In this document: positions 53,291-61,366 of the stretch, piece by piece | How positions within the stretch are numbered: the stretch's first letter is position 1 | Layout of the letters: each line of letters opens with the position of its first letter | Assembly (NCBI RefSeq): GCF_039545035.1 | Contig: NZ_BAABRO010000001.1 | Coordinates: 310,001-374,000, forward strand | Reading direction: 5' to 3' | Source of the DNA: Novipirellula caenicola | GTDB lineage: Bacteria; Planctomycetota; Planctomycetia; Pirellulales; Pirellulaceae | Length of the DNA: 64,000 nt | Translations under genes and position numbers: made by a program | Notes under the pieces: generated by a model | The model's database searches: none | Told to the model about the DNA's origin: nothing | Seen by the model: only the letters and a program-made list of their open reading frames with translations

Positions 53291-54262
53291 ATGATGAAAC
53301 GGTTTGTTTACCCAATCTTTACCGCAACGTTTTTGATTTGCTCCATTGCCGCCCCCCAAAACGGTGCGGCCCTACCGACGGTCATTGATCAACCGAGGAA
53401 TCTTGACAAAGCCCGCAACCGCAATGTTCCGGTGACCTTTCACCTGCCGCAGCGGAAGGACGCCCAACCCTTAGTGTTGGTCTCGCACGGCGGGGCAGGC
53501 AGTCGCCATGCCATGTACGCACTTGCGTCAGAGATCGCACGACAGGATTATGTTGTCATGTGTCTGGAGCACGTCACCAGCAATACGGACGACATTCGCC
53601 GCCGCATGCGAAGCAAGGGGATTGGGTTTAAACAGGCATTGTTGGAATGCGGCGACGACATGACAGCAAGAAAAAACCGACCACTGGATGTGCGATTCGC
53701 GATCGATCTCGCCGAACGATTCAGCCGCGATGACGTCCGATTCCAAGGGCGTATCGATATGTCACGCATCGCGATCATCGGCCACTCCTACGGCGCCTAT
53801 ACCACGATGGTTTGTTGTGGGGCCAAGCCCGTCGGCATCGAGGAAGACCTTCGAGAATCTCGGATCAAGATGGGCATCGCGCTGAGCCCACTGAGCGCCA
53901 ACGGCAACTTCTTTGATAAGAACAGCTTCTCGGAGGTCACTTGTCCGTTTGCCGGGATTTCCGGAACGCGAGACTTGTTGGGTAATGCCCACGCAGACTT
54001 TTTCAAACTCATGCCGAAAAACGATAAGCATTTGCTGTGGTTTCACGACGCAAGTCACCTCAGTTTTTCGGACCCCACCGGAGGTCCTCGATCGCTGATG
54101 CGGCCGGATACCGATGTCACCTCGGCGTTGAAGGTAATTGTCCCCAAAATTTTGGACCACTACATGCGTGGCGAACCGGCTCTCGATGAAACTGCACGAG
54201 TAAAACTTGTCGAACAGAGTCTTGGCGGGAAAGTCCACCGAATCGATTGGCAAGTAAACTGA
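53291..54262 (+). CDS. Cassette gene: secreted alpha/beta hydrolase
   Basis: The start at 53291 (next ATG at 53294), preceded by AGAAG, gives about 323 residues with a signal peptide ([18 protein letters not shown]). The hydrolase fold shows [20 protein letters not shown], the nucleophile elbow [10 protein letters not shown] (Ser near residue 173), ISGTRD with the likely acid, and a C-terminal His in [10 protein letters not shown]. It resembles dienelactone-hydrolase or PAF-acetylhydrolase-like esterases of planctomycetes. Long for a cassette gene. A worn attC-like sequence (CGGGTGAATTCGCTGGCGTC at 54330) follows. Confidence 0.82.
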   Translation: MMKRFVYPIFTATFLICSIAAPQNGAALPTVIDQPRNLDKARNRNVPVTFHLPQRKDAQPLVLVSHGGAGSRHAMYALASEIARQDYVVMCLEHVTSNTDDIRRRMRSKGIGFKQALLECGDDMTARKNRPLDVRFAIDLAERFSRDDVRFQGRIDMSRIAIIGHSYGAYTTMVCCGAKPVGIEEDLRESRIKMGIALSPLSANGNFFDKNSFSEVTCPFAGISGTRDLLGNAHADFFKLMPKNDKHLLWFHDASHLSFSDPTGGPRSLMRPDTDVTSALKVIVPKILDHYMRGEPALDETARVKLVEQSLGGKVHRIDWQVN

Positions 54263-54665
54263 GCAAACTTAGTCGGCAAGCTTTTCCACTGGAGTGACCA
54301 AGCGTTGCGTCGGACATCGGTTTACCGCCGGGTGAATTCGCTGGCGTCACAAAAAAGCGACTTGCCGCCTCTTACGATGCTCTAGATCGCCTCCGACCGC
54401 TGATCCAGCACGAAGCACCGCACGTCGACATGGCAGGAATCCTGGACGTTTGCGGGCACGCAATCGGTACTGCGTCCGACCGCACGCACTTTTTTGTTAG
54501 TCCACCTACACCGGAACGTTTTCGAACGTATGACTCGTGAGTTCCTTCCGACGATGTCGTCTTGCAAACGTCATCGCCGTGGTCGCCGCTTTTCAACTAA
54601 TGACCTCGGCCACCGCAGGCGTTAGAATTACCAACACGGTTGAGTCGATTGCCGTCCGCTGCGGC
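54263..54665. other. Gene-free stretch between cassettes
   Basis: No gene is supported. Around 54275-54350, GGCAAGCTTTTCCAC and CGGGTGAATTCGCTGGCGTC look like the two halves of a worn attC directly after the hydrolase stop. Confidence 0.35.
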
Positions 54666-54754
54666 GGACAACAACATGCTACGTTGAAACCATCGACGAA
54701 GCGAAAATTCCAGATTTGATCACTTCGGCGACTCGGTGATCATCGACATCATGC
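54666..54754 (+). other. attC site 14 (degenerate)
   Basis: 89 bp. The right half CGGTGATCATCGACATCATGC (54734-54754) parallels attC 10 (GGTGACCACCGACGTTCCCC), with core ATCATGC in place of GTTC. The left half GGACAACAACATGCTACG keeps AAC and the GC of the inner arm. It lies 24 bases before the cupin gene. Confidence 0.5.
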
Positions 54755-54778
54755 CATTTAATTTACGGCTATCCCAAC

Positions 54779-55246
54779 ATGGAACTCCCCCAGCTGATCA
54801 TTCGCACTGCAGGCGAAAACCGCCGAATCGATGCCTTTGGCGACACCATGATTCTTCATTTAGGGGCGGACGACACCGATGGCCGGTTCTCGATGTGGAC
54901 AGAAATTACACCTCCCGGTGGCGGTCCTCCAGCACATTTTCACGAGGATGAGGACGAATGGTTTTGGCCAATGTCGGGTAGCGCCGAGTTTTTTATTGAC
55001 AACAAGTGGAAGACGGTTCCAGCGAAAACGGCCGTCTTCGCTCCTCGCAGATCGATCCATACCTTTCGCAACCCAAATTCAGAACCATTGGAAATGCTGA
55101 TCCAAACGATGCCTGGTGGCTTTGAAAAATTCTTTTCAGAGTGTGCCGCTGAATTCAGCAAAGACTCGCCACCCGACATGGACACCATCGTAAAAATCAG
55201 TGCTCGCTACGGGATCTACTACGTAGAACAACCTGCAACAACGTAG
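54779..55246 (+). CDS. Cassette gene: cupin-domain protein
   Basis: A 155-residue single-domain cupin. Motif 1 is GGGPPAHFHEDEDEWFWPMS G (two His and the Glu as likely metal ligands) and motif 2 FAPRRSIHTFRNP (third His). N-terminal ELPQLIIRTAGENRRIDAFG and C-terminal ARYGIYYVEQ complete the barrel. Such small cupins include dioxygenases, quercetinase-like enzymes and sugar isomerases; the substrate cannot be told. A start at 54779 fits the family length. It follows attC 14. Confidence 0.87.
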   Translation: MELPQLIIRTAGENRRIDAFGDTMILHLGADDTDGRFSMWTEITPPGGGPPAHFHEDEDEWFWPMSGSAEFFIDNKWKTVPAKTAVFAPRRSIHTFRNPNSEPLEMLIQTMPGGFEKFFSECAAEFSKDSPPDMDTIVKISARYGIYYVEQPATT

Positions 55247-55301
55247 TCATGCGTTAGCCACCCGACCTCATTAGTTGTGATTGCAAATCAAGGGACAAGC
55301 C

Positions 55302-55745
55302 ATGCCGAATGCTGAACCCGTTCAACAATCCCTACTCAGGTGGATGTTTGCGTCGCTTGGTTTACCCTACGCGATCCTATTGCCGCTGGCAGGAATCGTA
55401 TGCTTCCTGTTTGCACTAATCATTGTCGTCCGCGGTAAAGGACCGATGGCGGCGGCTGCATTGATCCTGGTCGTCCATGTACCACTGTTGATTGGCGTGT
55501 TTGCTGCCATCCAAGGAGCGATCGCTTCTTACACGGTGATTGCCATGAGTCCCGCGACGCCGAAACCTTCGGAGGTGGCTGCCGGCATCTCGACGGCACT
55601 GGTTGCACCGTTAGTCGGAATGCTATTGATGGTTCCGGGCTACATGACTGCTGTGCTTGGTGCATTCATCCGGTCGATGACAGCCAAAGCGGAAGCAACC
55701 GCTTTGACTAGACAGGGAGACAGGGAGACACGGAGTGAGGAGTGA
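55302..55745 (+). CDS. Membrane protein resembling MotA/TolQ/ExbB proton-channel subunits
   Basis: The ATG at 55302 has AGGGA eight bases upstream; 147 residues. Three membrane helices are seen: YAILLPLAGIVCFLFALIIV, AALILVVHVPLLIGVFAAIQ and LVAPLVGMLLMVPGYMTAVL, with a loop SPATPKPSEVAAGISTALVA. The 'GISTALVxxxxGMLLxVP' stretch matches the TolQ/ExbB/MotA channel helices, but the large cytoplasmic loop is short, so the assignment is tentative. The C-terminal TRQGDRETRSEE is encoded by the GACAGGGAGA / GGAGTGA microsatellite, which supplies the stop codon. Confidence 0.65.
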   Translation: MPNAEPVQQSLLRWMFASLGLPYAILLPLAGIVCFLFALIIVVRGKGPMAAAALILVVHVPLLIGVFAAIQGAIASYTVIAMSPATPKPSEVAAGISTALVAPLVGMLLMVPGYMTAVLGAFIRSMTAKAEATALTRQGDRETRSEE

Positions 55746-56409
55746 GGAGTAAAGGAGTAGGCCGCGGGATGTTGCGGATGATGGACAGAAAGATGGGCGA
55801 GACAAAAAATGAGGCTTCGATGACGATTCGCGGTTGTGTTTGAACAATCCCGTTTTACTCATCTTTTATCCCCTCATCTTTTAACCTTCTATTGCACCGC
55901 CGGGTGAGGACGTCCGTGACTACCGATAGTCGTCGCACAGCGACCGGGGGGACAAATCGATACAGTCCGTTAGGATGACCGCAAAATGAACTGCCCTATT
56001 ATTCTGCGTTTTAATCTATCTGTCGCACCAATGTTTCTGTCGTTATTTGTGGCCTGAATGATTTCACCACCTTGGAACAAACCGGCACCGGGCGACAACG
56101 GATCGATTCCAATTGCGACGCTCGCCAAAAACTTCGTTCGGTGATCGCCCCCGAGAAGAGAGGACAGAAAAATGGGTGCGACAGAGAAATGAGGCTTCGA
56201 TGGCGATTCGCGAGAGTGCCTGGAACACTCGCGTTTCCCTCATCTTTTATCCCTGCATCTTTTAAACTCCTACTGCACCGCCGGGTGATGACGTCCGTGG
56301 CTGCCGCGAGTCGTCGCGTTGCGGACAGGGGGTAGGTGCATACGTAATGCACGAGGGACGTTGTGGCCGCTTCGCACCGCTGGGAAGCATGCGGCGTGGC
56401 AACGGCTGC
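55746..56409. repeat. Family-C repeat copies 2 and 3
   Basis: Copy 2 at about 55775-55950 and copy 3 at about 55970-56335. Both have GACAGAAA(A/G)ATGGG, GAGGCTTCGATG(A/G)CGATTCGCG, CTCATCTTTTATCCC, TTTTAA and CACCGCCGGGTGA(G/T)GACGTCCGTG. In copy 3 the flanks TCTGTCGCACCAATGTTTCT and its inverted partner near 56165 enclose a worn attC-like core (GGAACAAACCGGCACCGG ... CGGTGATCGCCCCC). This marks the right edge of the cassette region. Confidence 0.72.
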
Positions 56410-56871
56410 TTAGAAGGTTGCTTCGCGTGGGAGCGTGACGCTGGTGACGATCTGGCGGCCGACGAAGTACTGTGGCGTGATGAACGAGTTCGCTGATGTG
56501 ATCGGAACTGTCACCGTCACGGTGACCGATTCGGTGTCCGGTTTGATCGTCGAGGGACTGACATCCGCAGTCCCGCCACTGATGTCAACGAAACCCAATA
56601 GTTGCATCGCTGCCTGCTCGCACTCGGCCGACGTTGCACCGGGCACGATGCCTTGTCGAGCCCCTTCGTATGCGGCGTTGATCGCAGTGTTACGAATCAT
56701 GTTCACCCGCGAGAATTCGATTCCTGCGAAAGTGAACAGCAGAAGGATGGGAAACGCGACGGCAAATTCGACCGTCACGGCTCCGCGACGGGACTTCCTC
56801 GAACAGGCGTTTTTCGAATGGGGCTTCCTCGAACGGGGCATCTTATGGCCTGGGGGTGTCGAGTACATCAT
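56410..56871 (-). CDS. TadE-like pilus assembly protein
   Basis: A 153-residue protein. After a basic N-terminus comes the TadE signature RRGAVTVEFAVAFPILLLFT FAGIEFSRVNMIRNTAINAA YEGARQGIV, i.e. a prepilin-like helix followed by a conserved Glu-Gly-Ala-Arg. The rest is a small beta-rich domain (SVTVTVTVPITSANSFITPQ). TadE proteins are minor pseudopilins or assembly factors of Flp/Tad pili at the inner membrane. Its ATG overlaps the stop of the TadG-like gene (ATGA), so the three genes 58564 to 56410 form one operon. Confidence 0.87.
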   Translation of the reverse strand: MMYSTPPGHKMPRSRKPHSKNACSRKSRRGAVTVEFAVAFPILLLFTFAGIEFSRVNMIRNTAINAAYEGARQGIVPGATSAECEQAAMQLLGFVDISGGTADVSPSTIKPDTESVTVTVTVPITSANSFITPQYFVGRQIVTSVTLPREATF

Positions 56872-58019
56872 TGAGTAAGAATCGAAATCGAGCCGGCGAT
56901 CTTGCTAAACGCATCATTCAGTGTGGCGGCATCGGGCGCGTGAAAGTGGTAGCCTCCGCCCGCCACTGCGGCATCTTGCATGTCCTTGATGACGTTGGCC
57001 GGACACGAACCAAACGTAATCGTGTGCACCTTGATGCGATCGGCTGCGGCCGCGGCTGCCGCATCGGCCGGATGGACGCTGTTGGTGTAGGCACCGTCGG
57101 TCAACACAACCATGATCTTTTCGGCGGTCGAGCGAGCGCCGGATCCTGTGAGTTCAGATCGAGCGAGTGCCATCCCCGCGCTCGTTTCCGTGTTGCCACC
57201 CCACACGGTCGTTTTCAATTTATCCATTGCGGCGGTGATGCGGAAAAAATCCAGCGTCAGCGGCTGATCGAGCGTGACGTTTTGGTTAGTGACTCCGCAA
57301 GCGGTGTAGTTGCTCGAATAAGTTACGATCGACACTTGTTCTTCGGCGAGGGTGTCATTCATTTTTGCCATAAAGATCTTGATCGCGTCGTCCAGCGCAA
57401 TCCAGCGGCTGTCCGACCAGGGGATATCGCATGAGCGAGGGTCGCCACTGCCCATCCCGGTGGCGTTATTGGAAACCGCGAGTTTCATCGAGCTCGATCG
57501 GTCCAACACCAAACAGATGTCGGCATTGATGAAACCGGCGGTTGCATCGGCAGTGGTGGCAAAGCCCTTGCCATTAAGCAGACTCGAGAAAAAAAGATCG
57601 ACCTCGCCATCCGGAGCGTCGGCGGTACGGCGACCGTTGACTTGCACCGCGTTCATTGGCGTTCCACTTGCTTTGAATGACCACTTTCCCGTGGTAGAGC
57701 GGACCGTATTTCCAAAAACAAAATCGGAATCGTCAAGGCTCAGCCCGTTGCCGGCAACCGTGTTGGCGCTGGCGATTTGTTTTCCTTTGGCGATCGCGCG
57801 TGCCTTGTCGCCAGTTTCCGCCAGTTCGGACGACGCAGCTTTCGCGGCCAAGTCCGTTGCGGCGCGTAATTCGGCTCGCGTCAATTGCATGTAGGCCAGG
57901 TCGACCGAGAACCCCAGCAACAACATCAACACGGGCAGCATGATGACAAAGACGACCGCGGTTGCGCCTCGGCGACAACGAGCCAACTTGATTCGGTACT
58001 TTAAGCTTGCAGGTTTCAT
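56868..58019 (-). CDS. TadG-like protein with von Willebrand factor A domain
   Basis: A 383-residue protein. N-terminal RCRRGATAVVFVIMLPVLML LLGFSVDLAYMQLTRAELRA is the Tad membrane helix with the conserved DLA. A vWA domain starts near residue 170: ADICLVLDRSSSM has the metal-site DxSxS, GGNTETSAGMALARSEL the Thr, and IMVVLTDGAYTN the Asp. Middle part: HTITFGSCPANVIKDMQDAA. It is likely an inner-membrane-anchored pilus or adhesion component. It lies between two TadE genes, 14 bases after the first and overlapping the second. Confidence 0.9.
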   Translation of the reverse strand: MKPASLKYRIKLARCRRGATAVVFVIMLPVLMLLLGFSVDLAYMQLTRAELRAATDLAAKAASSELAETGDKARAIAKGKQIASANTVAGNGLSLDDSDFVFGNTVRSTTGKWSFKASGTPMNAVQVNGRRTADAPDGEVDLFFSSLLNGKGFATTADATAGFINADICLVLDRSSSMKLAVSNNATGMGSGDPRSCDIPWSDSRWIALDDAIKIFMAKMNDTLAEEQVSIVTYSSNYTACGVTNQNVTLDQPLTLDFFRITAAMDKLKTTVWGGNTETSAGMALARSELTGSGARSTAEKIMVVLTDGAYTNSVHPADAAAAAAADRIKVHTITFGSCPANVIKDMQDAAVAGGGYHFHAPDAATLNDAFSKIAGSISILTQ

Positions 58020-58033
58020 CGCGATCCCATGGA

Positions 58034-58564
58034 TTATTGTTTGATGGCCGTCAAACGGCTGGACACCGTTTTTGCAAAACCGAACAGTTGAGGACCAACG
58101 ACATTTCCGTTGGCGGCTGCTTGAACCGTCACGGTGACGGTATCACCGCGAGCCAACGAGCTGTAAGCGGCACCTTCGGAACCGGCTACCGACACATCCG
58201 AAGGCGTCACGCCACGAGACGCCAGTGTCGCATTGATTCGGTCGAGCACTTGCGACTGCGTCGAATCGGGTTTCAAGGCAATCAGAGCTCCCTCGTAAGC
58301 GGATTCGCAGACGATTTGCTTCATTGCGATCATGTTGCAAGCTTCGATCGACGCGAACACGATTAGGAACAGAACTGGCATGCAAACGGCCAATTCCACC
58401 ATCGCCGTTCCGCTTCTGCGTCGTTTTTTACATCTACACACAGGTCGATGTCCCGGATTAAAAAAGCGAATGGATCGATCACGCGATCGACCGCAAACTG
58501 ACTTATTAAAAAACCTGACGATCAGCTCGCCCCGGAAAATTGCTGAAAAAGCGACAGGTGACAT
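58034..58564 (-). CDS. TadE-like pilus assembly protein
   Basis: A 176-residue protein in its longest form. The TadE helix is RRRSGTAMVELAVCMPVLFL IVFASIEACNMIAMKQIVCE SAYEGALIAL, followed by TLASRGVTPSDVSVAGSEGA and GDTVTVTVQAAANGNVVGPQ. The first about 45 residues are unusually basic and Phe-rich, so translation may instead start at a GTG near 58441 (VCRCKKRRRSG). First gene of the TadE-TadG-TadE operon. No Tad ATPase or platform protein is in the window. Confidence 0.82.
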   Translation of the reverse strand: MSPVAFSAIFRGELIVRFFNKSVCGRSRDRSIRFFNPGHRPVCRCKKRRRSGTAMVELAVCMPVLFLIVFASIEACNMIAMKQIVCESAYEGALIALKPDSTQSQVLDRINATLASRGVTPSDVSVAGSEGAAYSSLARGDTVTVTVQAAANGNVVGPQLFGFAKTVSSRLTAIKQ

Positions 58565-58809
58565 GAAATATCTACGTTACGCGGCAGCGTGCGGCACGTA
58601 GGGATAAGGCAAACAATGCGGGCAATCACGCACGACCGTGGGGTTTTAACGGTCGCATCGATCAAATGGGCTAGAGCAGCCCATTGAGAGGGAAGTCACC
58701 GTGGTGCGAACCATTGCAACCGCGAGAGGACGGAGAAGCGGAACTCGGCGATAAACGGAATGGCGTGGGGACCGCGTTTTCGGGGCGAATCAGAAATCGT
58801 GGGGGCGGA

Positions 58810-59817
58810 TCAGGAAGCTTTTCGCGAGCGGTATTCTTGATACGCATCACGATCGAAGACAAAATCGAGCGACGGAATGAAGCTCAGTTCATGTCCTCCG
58901 AATTTCCGTTTGAACGAGCTGAAATCAGCCCATTCGTCGTCGACCGCGTCAATCGGCGAAACGCCGTAAAAATCATACCACCTGTACCCCAACGCTTTCG
59001 CGTGCAACATCACTTCGAAATGAAGCAGGTAAGGCGCCATCACGTTGCGATGGGAAAGTTGCGTGCCGCCGTATTTGTAAGTCGCAGTGTCACCGGCGAA
59101 AAGAATCAGAACCGTTGCCAGTCGTATGCCTTGATACTCCGCAAAGAAGAGTTTGGCGTGACCCGAATCAAATAGATTTGCTGCCAGAATGTCAAAATAC
59201 TCTCTGGAGTGCTGCGAGATGTTCTTGCGGTCGACGGTTCCTTGGTACAAACGCATGAAATCGTCGATCGCCGCAGCGGAATTGTCTTGCACGATCGAAA
59301 CGTCATGCCGACGGGCAAGCCGGATGTTGTACCGCCCCTTGGTCTTCATTTGGCTGAGGATAGCGTCTTCGGGCATCGTCAAATCGACACACAACGTGTT
59401 TCGCGGTTCGTGCCAATGGCCCGACGGTTGAAAACCTTTGACGAAATCAGGTTGGCTTGACCATCGCGGCTCGAGACACAGGTGGCTGACCACGGATGAC
59501 GAGTTTTTCTGCTGGTCGTCGATGTACTGCATCATCGCTTCGAACAAATCGGCCGCATCCGCGGGGTCTTCGGGAAGCACGGGGCCGTGGGGCAGATAGT
59601 AGAAACATTTTCCAGGTGCAAACGTTTTCACCAACACGTTCGCCCCACCACAAATCACGCCATCATCGCTGGCGGCAAACCCGAAACCGCTCCAACCGCG
59701 ACGTTTTAGAAAGTCAATCCACCAAGAGTATTGTTTGTGGCCGATGTCGGGACGCTGTTCTGCTAAGAACCGATCCCACTCGCTGATCGAGCGAGTTGCC
59801 TCGGGCTGCTGTATCAT
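58810..59817 (-). CDS. FemAB-like GNAT-fold acyltransferase (peptidoglycan bridge / FemX type)
   Basis: A 335-residue protein. The family features are GVICGGANVLVKTFAPGKCF YYLPHGPV, LSQMKTKGRYNIRLARRHDV, LYQGTVDRKNISQHSREYFD, AKLFFAEYQGIRLATVLILF, YKYGGTQLSHRNVMAPYLLH and KALGYRWYDFYGVSP. These correspond to the tandem GNAT folds of FemX/FemAB, which add amino acids from tRNA to lipid II; related proteins in Gram-negatives modify exopolysaccharides or other acceptors. The acceptor here is unknown. No partner gene adjoins it. Start ATG at 59817. Confidence 0.85.
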   Translation of the reverse strand: MIQQPEATRSISEWDRFLAEQRPDIGHKQYSWWIDFLKRRGWSGFGFAASDDGVICGGANVLVKTFAPGKCFYYLPHGPVLPEDPADAADLFEAMMQYIDDQQKNSSSVVSHLCLEPRWSSQPDFVKGFQPSGHWHEPRNTLCVDLTMPEDAILSQMKTKGRYNIRLARRHDVSIVQDNSAAAIDDFMRLYQGTVDRKNISQHSREYFDILAANLFDSGHAKLFFAEYQGIRLATVLILFAGDTATYKYGGTQLSHRNVMAPYLLHFEVMLHAKALGYRWYDFYGVSPIDAVDDEWADFSSFKRKFGGHELSFIPSLDFVFDRDAYQEYRSRKAS

Positions 59818-60493
59818 GTTGTCGAAGTTGTTGTATCAATGCCGGCTAAAAAAATGCAGCGTCGCAGCGAGAGCACGAGAGCCTTAAAACCCGTTCGCAT
59901 TTTGGACCAGATTAATGGGGCACTCATCAAAGTGCAACTTTTCGTCGCGAGCCCAAGATGTTTTGGGCACCGCCGGCGATGTTTCCCAGCAAGCCTGCGA
60001 TGCTTCCCGGCGAGCCTCCGATGTTTTCCAGCAAGCCTCCGATGCTTCCCAGCGAGCCTCCGATGTTTCTCAGCAAGCGCCGAGTGGTTGCTGGATCCAG
60101 GGTCGCCGAGGATGGCATTGACACCCGTGTTCGGATCGAGGCTGCCGATCCGCGATCAGCAATCGGTTTTCCCGATTTGTCGCACCGACGGGGCTTCGAC
60201 GACGGGTGCAAGACCATGAAAACGGGGCGAAGTGGACTTTCGCTGCCGCTTCGCGTACGATGGAGTCACCCGCAGAGGTTTGCGCGAGACGTGGTTTGCT
60301 GATTCGTTTTCACGATCACGCTCGCCCGTATTGCTGCTTTTCCTGCCAAACGCATCGATTGCGTGGGCGACGTTCCACCGCATCGAACGTCGTGACCAAC
60401 ACCCCCAATGCTTCTTGGTCGCACTTTTTGACGAGCTTGGACGCTCATGAATCATGAGGCCACGTTGCTCGCAAAGACGAAAAGTACTGCAAA
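59818..60493. repeat. Intergenic stretch with five tandem 21-bp repeats
   Basis: At 59977-60081 the unit CGATG(C/T)TTCCC(A/C)GC(A/G)AGCCT repeats five times with alternating variants. On the minus strand it reads in frame as heptads NIGGSLG / SIGGLLE within a 96-codon frame (59927-60217) that has no convincing ribosome-binding site. I leave it uncalled as a gene. The rest shows nothing. Confidence 0.75.
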
Positions 60494-60766
60494 ATGAGTG
60501 GGAATAAATCGACCACCTCGACGACGCAAGCCAACGGCAATGTTTGTCCCATCTGTGGCAAACGGGCCTATTCCAAGGGGGGAATCCATCCTCAGTGTGC
60601 GGTCCTGCAGGCCGACGCGGCACGAACCGAAGAATTGAAGGCGCAGCGGAAATTGGATGCCGAAACGCCGAAAGAGTCGTCGTGGTCGAAGAAGAAGTGC
60701 CCAAAATGCTCTAATGAGCTTCATGTGCGTAAGAAGGTCTGCGATTGTGGGCATGCGTTCTTTTAG
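60494..60766 (+). CDS. Small protein with two zinc-ribbon-like Cys motifs
   Basis: A 90-residue protein. The N-terminal motif VCPICGKRAYSKGGIHPQC resembles a Cys2/His-Cys zinc knuckle, followed by a helical linker (LQADAARTEELKAQRKLDAE) and a C-terminal ribbon KKCPKCSNELHVRKKVCDCG HAFF (Cys4). Basic and soluble; possibly binds nucleic acid or a protein partner. No family recognised. Start ATG at 60494. Confidence 0.78.
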   Translation: MSGNKSTTSTTQANGNVCPICGKRAYSKGGIHPQCAVLQADAARTEELKAQRKLDAETPKESSWSKKKCPKCSNELHVRKKVCDCGHAFF

Positions 60767-60978
60767 CCCCCTGCCGCCCCAAACTCGAACTGCGTCAATC
60801 CGAGCTGCCTCGGTTTATTAGCCCTGCCGTCGTTTGCCGCATTTTCCGCGGCGTGACGGCGGCCTTCGCCCGATCCGAGAGGCGTTCCCGCTAGGCGACC
60901 AGCCAGAGCGTGCTGCTGCGGCCGCGATGTGGGTTCCGCGACTTGTTCCCCCTCGTTTCCGCGGGTAACATTCTCGAC

Positions 60979-61347
60979 ATGAACGAAGAAATTCTGAAAA
61001 AACGCCGCCAACTGCTCCGCAACCTCGTCGTGATGGCGTTTGCCGACGGCTCGCTTGGCGAACGAGAGATCAATCTTGTCGCAGACCGCTGCGTGGACCT
61101 CGGGTTGGACGAATATGATCTGCAGAAAGCGATCGAGTTCGGACTTGGCGATGATGCCACATTGGAGCTGCCGACCGAAAAGGATCAGCGTTACGAACTA
61201 TTGCAAGAATTGATCCGCATGATGGCGGCCGATGGAACGCTTGCCGAAGCCGAGAAACGTTTATTCGCGTTGGCCGCCGTGAAGATGGAATTGACCGAGG
61301 ACGAAGTCAACGAAATCATCAGCCGCACCGTCAAAAAAACATCGTAG
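60979..61347 (+). CDS. TerB-like (tellurite-resistance-fold) protein
   Basis: The ATG at 60979 gives 122 residues, all helical: LLRNLVVMAFADGSLGEREI, NLVADRCVDLGLDEYDLQKA, LLQELIRMMAADGTLAEAEK, RLFALAAVKMELTEDEVNEI. Two repeats of 'M.(F/A)ADG.L...E' are the TerB / DjlA-N pattern, in which the acidic loop may bind metal. Stress-related in other bacteria; no other ter gene is present. The coaB gene follows after 19 bases on the same strand, so they may be co-transcribed. Confidence 0.84.
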   Translation: MNEEILKKRRQLLRNLVVMAFADGSLGEREINLVADRCVDLGLDEYDLQKAIEFGLGDDATLELPTEKDQRYELLQELIRMMAADGTLAEAEKRLFALAAVKMELTEDEVNEIISRTVKKTS

Positions 61348-61366
61348 AACAGAGCAGCTTGATTTA

